A DNA stretch of 64,000 bases from positions 1-64,000 of the forward strand of contig JAYKJB010000032.1 in the NCBI GenBank assembly GCA_035285325.1, in the 5' to 3' direction. The DNA comes from Candidatus Sericytochromatia bacterium. GTDB taxonomy: Bacteria > Cyanobacteriota > Sericytochromatia > S15B-MN24 > JAQBPE01. This document shows, piece after piece, positions 51,439 through 60,567 of this stretch (the stretch's first letter is position 1; every line of letters begins with the position of its first letter). Made by a program: the position numbers and the translations under genes. The notes under the pieces are model-generated. The model made no database searches. It was not told the origin of the DNA and worked only from the letters and a program-made list of their open reading frames with translations.

Positions 51439-51662
51439 GGCGTATCTCCTCGGGTGTCGGGGGCGGGAAACGTGCGCCCCGTAGGGTCATTTTAGCATGG
51501 GGCCCGACCGGGCGGCAGCGCCTGCGGTGGCCGTCTGCTCGGGCCTCTTTCGAGCGGTTCCCCGCTGCCGGTCCGGCCCGTCACAGCGGCCGGCAGGCGC
51601 GCGTGGTAGCCTTACGGCGGGCGTCGCTGTCCATCGGCTGGCGCCCTGCCCGGAGCCTGCCC

Positions 51663-53588
51663 GTGAGTTTGCATTTCACCAGTTCCATCCGCGACCCCAT
51701 TCACGGTTTGATTCCCCTGACCGCGTGCGAGCGGGACCTCCTGCGGACCCGCCCCTTGGCCCGCATGCGGGGGGTTCGCCAGATGGGGATGGCCTATGTC
51801 ATCTACCCCGGGGCGCATCACACGCGCTTCGAGCACATGATCGGGGCCATGCACACGGCCTGGCTGATTGCGGGTGACCTGCCCATCTTCGCCCACCAGG
51901 AAAAGCGCCTGCTGCGCTTGGCGGCCCTCTGCCACGACCTCGGCCATCGTCCCTATTCCCATTCTCTGGAAGACGCGGCCCGGCGCTACGCCGGCAAGCC
52001 CGGTCTTCATTTTCTGGACGACTACCTCGACCACGAGGACTACACGCGCGACCTGCTGCTACACGACCCTGAGATTGGTGAGGTTCTCAGCCGGCATCCC
52101 GATTACCGACACATCGACCGGGCCGAACTCGCCGCCCTGGCCACGGGCGAACACCCGCGTCGGGACCTCAATTTGCTGACGCACGGCGAGATCGATGCCG
52201 ACCGCATCGATTACGTGATTCGCGATAACTATTACTGCGGATTCGCGCATGGCATCGATCTCCAGTCCCTGCGCAACCTGTGGGCGTTGGATGCCCAGCA
52301 CGGCCTGGTGCTGAGCGCGACGCACACCTACATTGCCGCCCAGTTGCTGGCCGCGCGTTACCAGCTGATCTCCAACGTCCAGAACAACCCGTTGTCGCGC
52401 CTCGGTGACCTGTTGCTGGCCGAGGCCATCCGGGAGGCGTTGGTGAACGCGGATGAGCTCGTTCAGGCGCGCTTTCGTCAGGTCGCCAACGAGGGCCAGG
52501 ACGTCGACATGGAGCATTTTCTGCGGGAACGGGCGCCCCGGGCCTGGGGCGCGCTGGCGGATCTCGTGGCCGGGCGGCCCCCGTTCGAGTTGGTGGAGGC
52601 CTTCGACTTCCCGCTGCTGTCTCCGGCTGCCCGCTACGCGCTGCAATCGTTGCATCAACGCCAGGGTAGCGTCTCGCGGCCGCTCCAAGAGCGCTTGCAA
52701 GGGGCCCTCGAACGCCCGTTGCTGATCGACATCGCGCGGGTCAGCCCCCCGGTGTCGCCGCTGCGCACCCAGCGGGTCGGCCACGTGCCCTGGCACGGCC
52801 GCCTGACCGATCTGCCGATGGTGAGTGGCATCATCACGGCCTCGCTGGAGGCCACCGCGATCCAGGTCTACACGCCGCCGGACGAACCGTTCCGGATGTC
52901 CGAGGACGATTTTTCGGACTGGGTGACGCGCTATCGTCGCATCGATCCCTCCATGACGCCTCAGAAGGCGGAACACGTGGTGCAGGAATTCTGGCGCGGG
53001 GAGCGCTCCCGATTCGGCCTGCTGCTGGCGCTGGAAAGTCAGGTGATGGACCAGTTGCTGGATCGTCTTCCCCAAGACCCGGCGCGGCTGGACATCCTGT
53101 TTCTGACGCTCTACGCGGCGCTCAATCGTCTGGAAGCGGCGCTGGATGAGGCGCGTCTGTACCTCGATGGACGGGAGGCCGTCTGGACCCTGCTGGGCCA
53201 CCCGGCCGTGCGGGCCATCTGGGCCGAGCGGATACCCGCCAGCTACGGTTCGGATGAACATTCCGGGGCGCTGCGCAACGACCTGCAATACCTGCGGCAA
53301 TCGGGCCTGCTCTACGCGACCACGCGACTGGAGCGCGTCCGCAACGTGTTCGTGGAACGTCACAAGTATGGCGCCACCGGTTGGGGCCGGCGCCTGGCCA
53401 GTCAGCTGCTCGAACCGTTAGAAGGGGTGGAGCTGGCCGAGCGCCTGGCCGTGGCCATGGACGGGGTCTTCGGATCGAGTATCGAGGCTTATCAGGCGTA
53501 CTTCCAGTTGCTGGGTGACGAAGAGCCCGGCAGTTCGGTGAGACGTCGCGAGTTGCGCCGGCAGATGCCGATCGCGGTCACGCGCTGA
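51663..53588 (+). CDS. HD-domain phosphohydrolase (dNTPase/YwfO-like)
   Basis: A 641-residue protein. The N-terminal HD domain (about 1-260) has SIRDPIHGLIPL, TRFEHMIGAMHTAWLI and AALCHDLGHRPYSHSLED, with the metal ligands His and HD intact, and EIDADRIDYVIRDNYYCG as the distal Asp. This architecture is shared with SAMHD1-like and dGTPase-like phosphohydrolases (YwfO, EF1143 type). The C-terminal half (260-641) is helical and unfamiliar. The GTG at 51663 has GGAG seven bases upstream; an ATG-like start 20 codons earlier is less supported. Its 3' end overlaps the convergent regulator by 11 bases. Confidence 0.88.
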   Translation: MSLHFTSSIRDPIHGLIPLTACERDLLRTRPLARMRGVRQMGMAYVIYPGAHHTRFEHMIGAMHTAWLIAGDLPIFAHQEKRLLRLAALCHDLGHRPYSHSLEDAARRYAGKPGLHFLDDYLDHEDYTRDLLLHDPEIGEVLSRHPDYRHIDRAELAALATGEHPRRDLNLLTHGEIDADRIDYVIRDNYYCGFAHGIDLQSLRNLWALDAQHGLVLSATHTYIAAQLLAARYQLISNVQNNPLSRLGDLLLAEAIREALVNADELVQARFRQVANEGQDVDMEHFLRERAPRAWGALADLVAGRPPFELVEAFDFPLLSPAARYALQSLHQRQGSVSRPLQERLQGALERPLLIDIARVSPPVSPLRTQRVGHVPWHGRLTDLPMVSGIITASLEATAIQVYTPPDEPFRMSEDDFSDWVTRYRRIDPSMTPQKAEHVVQEFWRGERSRFGLLLALESQVMDQLLDRLPQDPARLDILFLTLYAALNRLEAALDEARLYLDGREAVWTLLGHPAVRAIWAERIPASYGSDEHSGALRNDLQYLRQSGLLYATTRLERVRNVFVERHKYGATGWGRRLASQLLEPLEGVELAERLAVAMDGVFGSSIEAYQAYFQLLGDEEPGSSVRRRELRRQMPIAVTR

Positions 53589-56500
53589 ACTCTTCGCTCG
53601 TCAGGCGCTCGCCCTCGAAACGCTGGCCGCGCATGAGGCGCTGAAACGTGGTTTTCAAGGCCTCACCGGGTTCCAGCCCGAATTTCTTGGCCAGATGCGT
53701 CTCGGTGCGCTTGAAATGGCGCAGGGCCTCCTCGCGCTTGCCCAGGCGGGCCAGGGCGATCAGTTTGGCCCGGTGCGCGTTCTCGTGCAGCACATCGTGT
53801 TTCAGCGCCTGTTCGGCCACCCGCAGGAGTTCCTTGGCGTCCTGACGGGCCAGGAAGGTTTCGAACAGCGTCTCGTAGCCGTGCTGGGCCATCTGGCGAA
53901 AGCGTTCCCGCTCGATCACGCACCAGTCGTCGTCACAGGACGACAGAAAGGGACCGCGATAGAGCTCGAGCGCCCGACTCAGCGATGCCTGGCGCTCCTC
54001 AGGCTTCAGCTGAGGCTCCAAGGCGTGGCGCGACAGGTACAGGAATTCTTCCGCGTCGAAACTGTAATGCAGACTGAAATTGAACGTGTAGCGGCCGTCC
54101 CGCAGCAGAATGAAGCGGGAGGTCTGATGCTTGTCGAGGTCAGGCTGCAGGGCCTGCCGCAGGCGCGAGACGAGCATCAAAGACGCCGACGAACGTGAAT
54201 CGCCTTGATGGCCAAAGATGGCGGAGAGTTCTTCGCGGGTCAGGCCGCGGCGATGCAGCATCAGGTGGAGCAGCAACTGCTGGGTCTTCTTGGAGGTCAT
54301 CAAGGCTTCAATGGGCTTGCCGTGCTCATCCCGCACCTCGACCTGCCCGAAGGCGCGCACGGTCAGCACCGAGTGCAGGGCTTGATCCGCTTGCGGGACG
54401 ATCCGCACGCGTTCGTGAAAGCTGCGGCTCTCCAGCTGCTTGAGGTGCGCGAAATCATATTCCTCGGCGCGTTTGCAGGCCTGATGAAAGAGCGTGTTGG
54501 CGGCCTGGGTGTCGCCGCGAGCCTGTTGGATGCGGGCCAGGGCGAACTCGACCATGGTCTGAAAATAGTGAAAGCCGTGGCGCTCCGTGTAGCGATGAAT
54601 CGGGTTCAGCAGGTCTTCCGCCAGCTGAACCTCGCCCAGTTCCAGGTGCAGGCGGGCGGTCACCTCGGCCAGGTTGAAGCTGGCCGGGTCACTCAGCGGC
54701 AAGCCGCGCAGCTCTCGGGCCTGCGCGAGCAGGTCGGCGGCCCGCGTCCAGGCGCCTTGATGCATCGCCACTTCGGCCTGGCTGGCCAGGGCATTGGCCT
54801 GGGCCAGCGTGTCCCCGTGTTCACTGGCGGTATGGCGCGATGATTCGAAGTAGAGGGTCGCTTTGGGCCAATCGCCCCGCTGGGCGTTGATTTCTCCCAG
54901 CGTCCACTCGACATGGGCCAGGTCGCGGCCGCTGCCGAGTTGGTTGGCCAGGTGGCCGGCCTGCTCGGCCGCCTCCCAGGCGCCGCGGAGGTTGCCCTCC
55001 AGCAGCAGGATGCGCGCCAGGTTGTTGTAGACCATCGGGATCGGCAGTTTGAGGGAGTCCTCGGCACAGCGGATCGCGCCCAGGTAGGTCTCGCGCGCTT
55101 TGGCGAATTTCCCGACCTTGGAGTGACACAGCCCCAGATTGATCAACACCTTGCCCTGGCCCATGCGGTCGGTGGCCAAGCCGAACAATCGCAGCGATTC
55201 CTCCAAGTACGTCATGGCCAGGGGGAGCTCATTGTTCTGCATGTGATAGATGCCGAGCAAATTGTAGGCATTCGCTCGCCCGGCCAGGTCCTCGGCGGGC
55301 AGGACCTCCTTGGCATCGGTGGCGAGCTTGTAGAAGCGTTCATCGCCCCGGATCCCATAAAGCGCGGCCTGCCCGGCCAGGGCCCGGCCCTGCCAGCTGG
55401 CATCGTGGCGATGGCGCGCCTGCGACTCGGCGGTCTGATAGTGCGTCATCGCGTCATCCAGCGCGCCAGTGACGCGCTTGAGGTCGCCTTGCAGGCAGGA
55501 GAGTCGGGGGGAACCTGCGCGGTGGGCGTCGGGGAACAGCGACAGCAACTCGGCCAGGGCCTGATGGTGGTAGGCCCCGAGCAGGTGTTCGCCGGCCGGG
55601 GCCGCCAGCGCCTCCGCCTGGTGCATATCACCTGCCGAGATGAACGCCCTCACCGCGTGCAGCGGACTGATGGTGGTCATGTAAACGCCCAGGCGACGGG
55701 CGATTTCTCGTGCATCCGTCTCCGACAGGGTCTGCCCGAACCGATCTCGCGCGGCCGGGTGCACCAGCCAGAGGGGGTGCGGCGATTCGAGCGGCATCAG
55801 GATGGGGGGCCAGGTCACGGCGGCCGGCCAGGGGGAGATCGGGTCGGCCACGCTGTGCCAGATGGCGGGCTCGACCCAGGGCAGGTGGGCCGCCGCGGCC
55901 AGCACCCTGTCCCAGGGCGGGGGCAGGGACGCGCCGGGCGCGACCCCCTGCGACTGACACCAGAGTCGCCAGCGCCAGTCGAGCCAATCGGACGGACCGT
56001 CCGAGGGCTCACCCCAACCGAGCCGTCTGCGCTCCTCCGGCGTGAGCGCCAGCTCGTCGGGACCCAGCAGCACGCATTCTCGCGACAGGGCTGGGAGGTG
56101 ATTCAACGTGTCCGGGCGATCGCTGACCAGCACCAGCTGGGCGTGGTCCGGCAGCAGATCCAGCGCCAGTTCGATCACGACCCGCAAGGCGGGAGTCGGG
56201 GCCGCATCCCACCAGTCCAGGACCAGCACGAAGCCTTGTGGGGCCAGTTCCGCCAGGGCTTCGTGCAGGTTACCGGTGACGGCAGACGAGGCCGCCTTGT
56301 AGCCGGCGCTTTCCAGCAGGGGGGCCCAGCTCGGGTCAAACGTGGGGAACACCTGACGGAGGCCAACCAGCAGGTTGGACAGAAACAGGGCGGGGTCCAG
56401 GCTGAAGGGTGTCATGTTGTACCAGAGCCCGGGTCGGCCGCTGCCGCGCAGCCAGTCTGCGGCCAGGCTCGATTTGCCCAGACCCGCCGGGCCCCACAGG

Positions 56501-56643
56501 ACCGTCAGACGCTTATCGGGACGCAAGCCCTCGGCCAGCCGCTGCAGCAAATGGGGGCGTGATACCTGGTCTGCCGGCGCACGTGGCGCCAGGAAGGTGA
56601 AGGGCAGCCATGGGGGGCTGGACTGGGCAGCGGAGGCGCGCAT
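53578..56643 (-). CDS. SARP/MalT-like ATPase regulator (STAND ATPase - TPR - winged helix - BTAD)
   Basis: A 1,021-residue regulator. The N-terminal STAND ATPase has Walker A LWGPAGLGKSSLA (49-61) and a Walker B-like FVLVLDWWDAAPT. A long TPR region (about 330-760) has many helix pairs. The last 250 residues hold an OmpR/SARP-type winged helix (VLTVRAFGQVEVRDEHGKPI, MLHRRGLTREELSAIF) and a bacterial transcriptional-activation domain (BTAD: DDDWCVIERERFRQMAQHGY). The order is that of large SARP-family activators with the DNA-binding module moved to the C terminus. Target genes are unknown. Confidence 0.9.
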   Translation of the reverse strand: MRASAAQSSPPWLPFTFLAPRAPADQVSRPHLLQRLAEGLRPDKRLTVLWGPAGLGKSSLAADWLRGSGRPGLWYNMTPFSLDPALFLSNLLVGLRQVFPTFDPSWAPLLESAGYKAASSAVTGNLHEALAELAPQGFVLVLDWWDAAPTPALRVVIELALDLLPDHAQLVLVSDRPDTLNHLPALSRECVLLGPDELALTPEERRRLGWGEPSDGPSDWLDWRWRLWCQSQGVAPGASLPPPWDRVLAAAAHLPWVEPAIWHSVADPISPWPAAVTWPPILMPLESPHPLWLVHPAARDRFGQTLSETDAREIARRLGVYMTTISPLHAVRAFISAGDMHQAEALAAPAGEHLLGAYHHQALAELLSLFPDAHRAGSPRLSCLQGDLKRVTGALDDAMTHYQTAESQARHRHDASWQGRALAGQAALYGIRGDERFYKLATDAKEVLPAEDLAGRANAYNLLGIYHMQNNELPLAMTYLEESLRLFGLATDRMGQGKVLINLGLCHSKVGKFAKARETYLGAIRCAEDSLKLPIPMVYNNLARILLLEGNLRGAWEAAEQAGHLANQLGSGRDLAHVEWTLGEINAQRGDWPKATLYFESSRHTASEHGDTLAQANALASQAEVAMHQGAWTRAADLLAQARELRGLPLSDPASFNLAEVTARLHLELGEVQLAEDLLNPIHRYTERHGFHYFQTMVEFALARIQQARGDTQAANTLFHQACKRAEEYDFAHLKQLESRSFHERVRIVPQADQALHSVLTVRAFGQVEVRDEHGKPIEALMTSKKTQQLLLHLMLHRRGLTREELSAIFGHQGDSRSSASLMLVSRLRQALQPDLDKHQTSRFILLRDGRYTFNFSLHYSFDAEEFLYLSRHALEPQLKPEERQASLSRALELYRGPFLSSCDDDWCVIERERFRQMAQHGYETLFETFLARQDAKELLRVAEQALKHDVLHENAHRAKLIALARLGKREEALRHFKRTETHLAKKFGLEPGEALKTTFQRLMRGQRFEGERLTSEEFSA

Positions 56644-56655
56644 CAGAGGCCGGAA

Positions 56656-57486
56656 CTATTTCGGTTGTGGACCACCGGGCTCCGGTGCGGAGACGGCCTT
56701 CGGGCGCATCGGTTGGCTGTTGAGGACGTCTTCCCACGCCTCCACCTGGGTTTGTAGTTCGGGGCGCAGGCTGGTGACCGCGTTCAGGGCGCGGCCCAGG
56801 TGAAGGTTGTCGCCATCCAGCTGCACGCGCTGCCATTCCGCAGCAGGAATGCCGGCGCGCAGGTTCGAGATCAGCGCCTGCGTGCTGTCGTTGAGCGTGT
56901 CCAGGTTCAGGGACAGTCCGCGTTGATACGCTTGACCGAGCTTGGCCGTCACCAGGGTGCTGGTCGAGTCAATCGTGATCCGCTGGCCTTCCTCCGGCTT
57001 GACGAGGCTCCGCATGCGGATCAGGTATTCGTCCTGGGCGAACACGGTGGTCGCCATGAACGCCCCTTCTCCGCGTGGCACCAGCAACTCGAAGCGCCCG
57101 TCGGATTGCACACTGGCAGGACGGACGGAGGCAATCTTGGCGCCTCCGAGCTGCTCGGCACTCACGTTGAGGTCTGCCGGGCGTCCCCGGAAATAAGCCG
57201 GCAAGACCACCCGGCCAGGAACGGCGAAGACTGGACCGCCTTCGTTGATCAGCGGCGCGACCGCGCCGGTTGGGGCCGGGACCGGCACCTCGGCGAAGAC
57301 CGGTCCCCCCTCGTTGATCAGCGAGGCTTCGACGCCGCGTCGAGGGGGGCCCGAGAGCGAACCGACGCGTCCCACCCCTTGCTCGGAGAGGCTGGCCGGT
57401 TGGACGCAGGCGAAGAGGGGTCCCCCCAGACACAGCAGGGCCATCAGGCAGAGGCGGCCTTGCAGGGAATTTCGATCGCGCGACAT
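56656..57486 (-). CDS. Lipoprotein with duplicated LINEGGPVFA motif
   Basis: A 276-residue precursor with lipobox PLFAC (Cys27). Residues about 56-65 and 79-88 repeat the decapeptide LINEGGPVFA. A beta-rich segment follows (PADLNVSAEQLGGAKIASVR, FELLVPRGEGAFMATTVFAQ), which resembles a carboxypeptidase-regulatory fold. The last 100 residues are helical. Its start is 12 bases short of the stop of the SARP-like gene only on paper: it lies downstream of no gene on this strand, so it is probably a unit with the regulator gene that follows 12 bases later. Function unknown. Confidence 0.7.
   Translation of the reverse strand: MSRDRNSLQGRLCLMALLCLGGPLFACVQPASLSEQGVGRVGSLSGPPRRGVEASLINEGGPVFAEVPVPAPTGAVAPLINEGGPVFAVPGRVVLPAYFRGRPADLNVSAEQLGGAKIASVRPASVQSDGRFELLVPRGEGAFMATTVFAQDEYLIRMRSLVKPEEGQRITIDSTSTLVTAKLGQAYQRGLSLNLDTLNDSTQALISNLRAGIPAAEWQRVQLDGDNLHLGRALNAVTSLRPELQTQVEAWEDVLNSQPMRPKAVSAPEPGGPQPK
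57223..57321 (-). repeat. Intragenic duplication encoding LINEGGPVFA twice
   Basis: Two 30-base copies at 57223-57252 and 57292-57321. They differ in silent positions (for example GGTCC for GGCCC type changes), so the duplication is not recent or is under protein-level selection. Confidence 0.75.
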
Positions 57487-57682
57487 CTGAGCTATCCTCC
57501 GGGCGTCCCGCCCCTTGGCTTCATACCCGACGAGCGTGTAGGCTTGCTGCTGAGCAGCGAAACTGTTCCATTCTTACCATTCCATGCCGCCCATCATTTT
57601 CCGGGTTAAAGCCCGGTAAATGTTGCTGCTGCTAGCGTCAGGCCAAGCGCCCCTCCGGGGGATTGCCGCCCCCGGCTTCAGG

Positions 57683-57904
57683 ATGCCTTCCGACTTTCGT
57701 CCGCGCAATCCGGCTCACGCCCGCCGTCTGGTCGCTCAAGCCCCGCCGGCCCGTCCGCTGTCGAGCCGGGCCTGGGAGATCGTGCGACTGCTGGCGGCCG
57801 CGGTCGGTTTGCTTAGCGGGATCGTCGGCTACAGCTTGGTGCATCCGCCCTTGGCACCCGTCGTGCTGCCCGCCGAGCAGCCCGGCCGCCTGCCGAGCCC
57901 TTGA
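57683..57904 (+). CDS. Small membrane protein, hypothetical
   Basis: A possible 73-residue protein with one hydrophobic helix (RLLAAAVGLLSGIVGYSLV) between a basic N-terminal half (RPRNPAHARRLVAQ) and a Pro-rich tail. The start codon is uncertain: an ATG at 57620 is in frame, and neither has a strong ribosome-binding site. Codon composition fits the neighbours, but nothing else supports it. Confidence 0.4.
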   Translation: MPSDFRPRNPAHARRLVAQAPPARPLSSRAWEIVRLLAAAVGLLSGIVGYSLVHPPLAPVVLPAEQPGRLPSP

Positions 57905-57970
57905 AAGAGACCAATCCAAAGCCGTCAGCCCGCTTTCACGGGGCACAACGCCAACAGCCGTGTCGGTTGG

Positions 57971-60382
57971 TTACTTTCGCCGCCAGATCGTCGCGTGCGC
58001 GACGCTCCACTGGAATTTGCGGTGATGCTCACGAATCAGGAAGGGCATGTCGTGTTCCGCCACGCGTTCGAAGTGGTCGGCCAGCACCTGAGCGACCCCT
58101 TCCGCACCGGTTCGCGCGACCCCCTCGTGAGACACGCCCCCCAGCCACTCGGCCTTCGGGGTAAATTCCGCCAGCCAGGTGTACGGCGTGGTCAGCATGA
58201 GCAGCCCGCCGGGTCGGACCCAGCGGTGAATCGCGGCCAGGCACTCGGCCGGGCGGGTCAGGCGATCCACCAGGTTGGCCATCAAGACCGCATCGAAGGG
58301 TTCCCAGGCCAGTGGCGGCTGGTGGGCGTCGGCGCGTTCGAAGCGCAGGCGCGTGCCATCGATGCTCGGATCGAGCGTGACGGTGCGCTCCACACCGAGG
58401 TCACCCTCGTCGCGCCGGAAGTAGCTCAGCTGTCCCTGTTGTCGCAAGGCGTCGGCGGCTTCGACGAACGCTTCGCTCCAGTCTGCCCCCAGCACGAAGG
58501 CAAAATCCCGGGCCAGTTCGAAGCTCGCCCCGCCCAGTGCGCAGCCGAGGTCGAGCGCGCGCGTGCGCGAAAGCCCTTCTTCGAGGCACGCCTCGCTGAG
58601 CAGGCGGGCGCAGCGCTGCGGAAACGCCAGGCCGTCCGTGGGGCCATGGGGCCAGGGCATGACGTCTTCCGGGCGGCCGTGGTGCATCAGCACGTACTCG
58701 TCCACCAGGCGCTTGGACTCGTATAGGGAGTGGCCGTCCGGCGGGGCCGGCGTGGTGACTGCCAGCGCGCTGCCCCGCCGGCCGACCCGGATGGGGTCGC
58801 TGGTCGCGCCCTTGACCAGGCGAATGCCGGCGAACTGGTGAAAGTGTGGGCGGAAGTGAAAGCGGGCCCATTCGCTGGCCTGGTCGCCGGTGCTGACGAA
58901 CGAGCCACCCAGAATCATGGTGTGCTCACCATCGTAGCAGGGCGCGCTGAAATCATCGTAGAGCGGATCGAGGCGCGCCTCCGGAAGGGGGTGGAAGTCG
59001 TCGGCCAGCCAGGTCCAGAGGTTACCCAGCGGTGTGCTGGGGAAGCCCTTCCGGGCCCCCGTGTCGACGGGCCAGGGAGAGCCCCAGGCCAGATTGCAAT
59101 TGCGGCCGAGCTGTCCCATGGCCGGGCCATCGCAGTGCATGACCGGGTCCGGCCCGGGCAGCCCGGGTTGGTTGGTGGCTGTGCGACCTCGGATGGCGTG
59201 GTGTTCGGCCTCGGTCGGCAGGCGCAGCAGGCACCCCTCGCGGGCGGCTCGCCAGCTGGCAAAGGCCTGTGCCTCATGGGCGTTCACCTCGACCGGCCAC
59301 GACCAGGGCATGGGCACCTCGGCGAAGGGCAGCCGCAGCCTGAAGCGATGCGTCCCGGCCGGGCCGTCCGGGATCCAGAAGGTCGGCCACTTGATGTTGC
59401 GGAAGGCTCGCCAGGACCAGCCTTGCGGGGTCCACCAGCGCGCCTCGCGATAGCCGCCATCTTCCACGAACGCGTGGAATTCCCCGTGGCTGACAAGGTG
59501 CTGCGACACCTCGAACGCGCCGACCTCGCGGGTGTCCGTTCCGTATTCGTTGTCCCAGCCGAAGGAGGGGAAATCGGCCGGTTTGCCCAGCGTGAGGCTC
59601 GCGGCCGGTATTTTCACAAAAGGGTTCTCGGGGTGGTCGACGCCGGCACGGGGCCGCGCGGACGCTTCGGCTGAGCACGACGGGTGATCCGGCGGCCAGT
59701 GCAGCGGGCGCTGCACCAGGGCGAGCGGGAGTTCGCGGATCAGCACGCAAGAGGTTTCCAGATGGATGCGTTCGTGCTCGAAGGCCATGGCCAGGGCCCA
59801 CAGCAGGCTGCCGTCGGCGAAGCTGGCACCCGGCTGCAGGCGCGGGTCCGTCTGGATCAGCCCGCTGACCACTCCGTAGACTTCCCGCCGATAGGCCATC
59901 ACGGCCTCGACCGCCGGCCAGGATTCGTCGTTCTTGCTCATGTTGTCCCAGGACATCTCATCGACGCCGGTCTCGAACAGCCGCTCGAGCTCGGCATTCA
60001 CCGGGGCGTCGAGGATGCCCGCCACGCGCAGCTTGTTGACGTAAAGGCAGGCCGGATGCCCCAGGTAAAAGACCATGGGGTGGCGCAGGCCATGCGCCGG
60101 CGGCCGGTAAAACGCTTCCTCATCAGCCAGGGCCGAGAACAGCACCTCGGTGAGGGTCCAGGTGTTGTCGAAGTAGGCCTGGACCGCCTCCCGATTGGCC
60201 TTGGCGAGGTCGAGCAGCGGCAGGGCGTGCAGGTGCCCGCTGGGGCGATACCCCGGCGTGTCTTCCGGCGCGCGCCCGGTCCACCAGCCGGTCGGCCTTG
60301 GTCCTTGCAAGTTGTAGGCGGGGGCGCGGCCCAGATTGTGGCGCCAGGCTTCCCCGGGCAAGGTGGGTTGAGCGGTCAGCAA
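57971..60382 (-). CDS. ovoA: Ovothiol synthase OvoA (5-histidylcysteine sulfoxide synthase / N-methyltransferase)
   Basis: OvoA joins cysteine sulfur to C5 of histidine with iron and oxygen. Its methyltransferase domain later methylates the product toward ovothiol A, a small antioxidant thiol. Domains in order are DinB-like (about 55-230) with the iron triad His203-x3-His207-x-Glu209 in EHERIHLETS and a further candidate His109 in FYLGHP; an FGE-sulfatase-type domain (about 260-540) with RLPTEAEHHAIRG and LGGSFVSTGDQASEW; and a SAM methyltransferase (about 560-803) with LDLGCALGGASFELA. At 803 residues it is a little longer than the usual roughly 700. Its 5' end faces the divergent antiporter. 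Confidence 0.93.
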   Translation of the reverse strand: MLTAQPTLPGEAWRHNLGRAPAYNLQGPRPTGWWTGRAPEDTPGYRPSGHLHALPLLDLAKANREAVQAYFDNTWTLTEVLFSALADEEAFYRPPAHGLRHPMVFYLGHPACLYVNKLRVAGILDAPVNAELERLFETGVDEMSWDNMSKNDESWPAVEAVMAYRREVYGVVSGLIQTDPRLQPGASFADGSLLWALAMAFEHERIHLETSCVLIRELPLALVQRPLHWPPDHPSCSAEASARPRAGVDHPENPFVKIPAASLTLGKPADFPSFGWDNEYGTDTREVGAFEVSQHLVSHGEFHAFVEDGGYREARWWTPQGWSWRAFRNIKWPTFWIPDGPAGTHRFRLRLPFAEVPMPWSWPVEVNAHEAQAFASWRAAREGCLLRLPTEAEHHAIRGRTATNQPGLPGPDPVMHCDGPAMGQLGRNCNLAWGSPWPVDTGARKGFPSTPLGNLWTWLADDFHPLPEARLDPLYDDFSAPCYDGEHTMILGGSFVSTGDQASEWARFHFRPHFHQFAGIRLVKGATSDPIRVGRRGSALAVTTPAPPDGHSLYESKRLVDEYVLMHHGRPEDVMPWPHGPTDGLAFPQRCARLLSEACLEEGLSRTRALDLGCALGGASFELARDFAFVLGADWSEAFVEAADALRQQGQLSYFRRDEGDLGVERTVTLDPSIDGTRLRFERADAHQPPLAWEPFDAVLMANLVDRLTRPAECLAAIHRWVRPGGLLMLTTPYTWLAEFTPKAEWLGGVSHEGVARTGAEGVAQVLADHFERVAEHDMPFLIREHHRKFQWSVAHATIWRRK

Positions 60383-60567
60383 GATGAACCTCCGGGGCGC
60401 GGCCCCATGACATCCAAACGTTGCATTGTATCAGGAGACCACGGCACGTCGCTTGGGGCATGCACCTGAGGAGCCACGGCTCGGGAAGCTGCCTGGCGTG
60501 GCGAGCCGGTTCCTGACTCGCCTGCCGCGCGCGGGTATAACGCCCCGGCGAGGGAGGAACTTCCGGA

